NCBI RefSeq assembly: GCF_016722765.1
Contig: NZ_JAEQND010000002.1
Coordinates: forward strand, 124,001 to 188,000
Source of the DNA: Ramlibacter alkalitolerans
GTDB lineage: Bacteria > Pseudomonadota > Gammaproteobacteria > Burkholderiales > Burkholderiaceae_C
Reading direction: 5' to 3'
DNA length: 64,000 nucleotides
This document shows, piece by piece, positions 63,377-64,000 of the stretch. The position numbers and the translations under genes are program-made. Positions within the stretch are counted from its first letter, which is position 1. Every line of letters starts with the position of its first letter. The notes beneath the pieces are model-generated. The model made no database searches and had not been told where the DNA came from. It saw only the letters and a program-made list of their open reading frames with translations.

Positions 63377-63382
63377 GGTGCC

Positions 63383-64000
63383 TTACACCTTGTAGTAGCG
63401 GTCGGCGCGCTGCGCCGCGCGCTGCATCGCTTCCTTGGGCGACTTCGCCCCGCTCACGGCCTCGGCCACCATGTCCTGCACGATGAAGTCGGCCAGCGCG
63501 CCGGCGGAGGCGTAGCCCAGCTTGCCCATGTAGCCGGCCGGCCGCATGTTCTTCACCGAGTCGCGGTAGGGCGTGTTCTTCGGGTCGACCGTCCACACCG
63601 GGTTCTTCTCGTAGGCGCGCAGCGGCTGCGAGATGTAGCCGCCGGCGGCCTGCATCCACGGCCCGTACTGCTCCTCCTCCATCATGAAGCGCACGAATTC
63701 CTTGGCGGCCTTCGGGTACTTCGTGTGCTTGAACACCATCTGGTTGAAGAACAGGTGGTATTCGGTGGGCACGCCGACCGGGCCGACCGGGAAGGTGGCG
63801 TGCTGGATGTCCGCCGCCATTTCCTTCAGCTTGGGATCGGTGGAGTTCTTGGCCGCGTAGTAGATCGAGATGCCGTTGTTGGTGACGGCGACCTGGCTGT
63901 CGAGGAAGGCCTTGTTGTTGTTCGGGTCCAGCCACGACAGCGTGCCGGGGATGAAGGTCGCGTACAGCTCCTTGCCGTATTCCAGCGCCTTGAGCGTGGC
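63383..64000 (-). CDS. Sugar ABC transporter substrate-binding protein, 5' end outside window
   Basis: 205 C-terminal residues visible; the frame stays open to the window edge, and the ATG at 63820 is internal. Segments LSWLDPNNNKAFLDSQ, AVTNNG, GVPTEYHLFFNQM and KAAKEFVRFMM are typical of CUT1 extracellular binding proteins. Periplasmic. Heads the transporter genes on the minus strand. Confidence 0.9.
   Translation of the reverse strand, partial: ATLKALEYGKELYATFIPGTLSWLDPNNNKAFLDSQVAVTNNGISIYYAAKNSTDPKLKEMAADIQHATFPVGPVGVPTEYHLFFNQMVFKHTKYPKAAKEFVRFMMEEEQYGPWMQAAGGYISQPLRAYEKNPVWTVDPKNTPYRDSVKNMRPAGYMGKLGYASAGALADFIVQDMVAEAVSGAKSPKEAMQRAAQRADRYYKV

Noticed and set aside
1..64000. tRNA, rRNA, prophage, integrase or transposase genes
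   Set aside because: No sequence or protein with such features was found on reading either strand; only short non-coding repeats are present.

Overview
This window is very GC-rich, densely packed bacterial DNA. It most resembles a denitrifying betaproteobacterium of the order Burkholderiales, probably Comamonadaceae-like; I cannot name the genus. Supporting signs are a tripartite-tricarboxylate (Bug/TctC) binding protein, the sets manB-waaC-waaA and tolC-rhodanese-pcm-RND, a complete nos cluster, edd-eda, and several hairpin repeat families of the kind scattered through Burkholderiales genomes.

Layout. 1-5.0 kb: the 3' part of a multihaem cytochrome c, a cytochrome c5 and a cytochrome c maturation operon ccmABCDE-ccmG that lacks ccmF and ccmH; a perfect FNR/DNR box lies between the divergent cytochrome and ccmA. 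5.1-6.2 kb: D-cysteine desulfhydrase-type enzyme. 6.3-11.4 kb: a histidine kinase and an NtrC-type regulator, followed by two secreted-protein genes each preceded by a near-identical sigma-54 promoter. One of these proteins consists mainly of six 29-residue repeats. An Asp/Glu racemase-family gene lies between them. 11.7-15.7 kb (minus strand): DnrO-like protein, Crp/Fnr regulator, racemase-family protein, malate/lactate dehydrogenase-family oxidoreductase and TctC protein, apparently one operon. 15.9-18.3 kb: small uncharacterised genes, including four tiny disordered proteins in a row. 18.4-21.3 kb: EamA transporter and two alkylation-repair genes. 21.4-25.2 kb: phosphomannomutase and LPS core genes waaC-waaA.

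25.4-36.3 kb: nosZ-nosR-nosD-nosF-nosY-nosL, a lipoprotein cytochrome c5, a convergent ApbE-type flavin transferase, then a cytochrome P450 behind an FNR/DNR box. This block sits between waaA and tolC and has dispersed repeats on both sides. 36.4-44.0 kb (minus): a TetR-headed RND efflux operon with pcm, a rhodanese and tolC. 44.1-47.5 kb: YdcF, msrA, pdxH, MobA-like transferase, ChaC. 47.6-51.3 kb: Entner-Doudoroff edd-eda, an alpha/beta hydrolase and glyoxalase I. 51.3-56.9 kb: tamA-tamB. 56.9-58.1 kb: a thioesterase and two small ribbon-helix-helix paralogues. 58.1-64 kb (minus): a sugar-acid pathway (IlvD/Edd dehydratase, dgoK, dgoA) with a carbohydrate ABC transporter whose binding protein runs off the window.

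Main themes. Nitrous oxide respiration, cytochrome c supply and assembly, and a P450 appear to share FNR/DNR-type control, and a candidate regulator (Crp/Fnr next to DnrO) is in the window. The best candidate for an undescribed system is the sigma-54 two-component locus at 6.3-11.4 kb with its two secreted proteins of unknown function. All identifications come from reading motifs and from memory of families; no database search was run.
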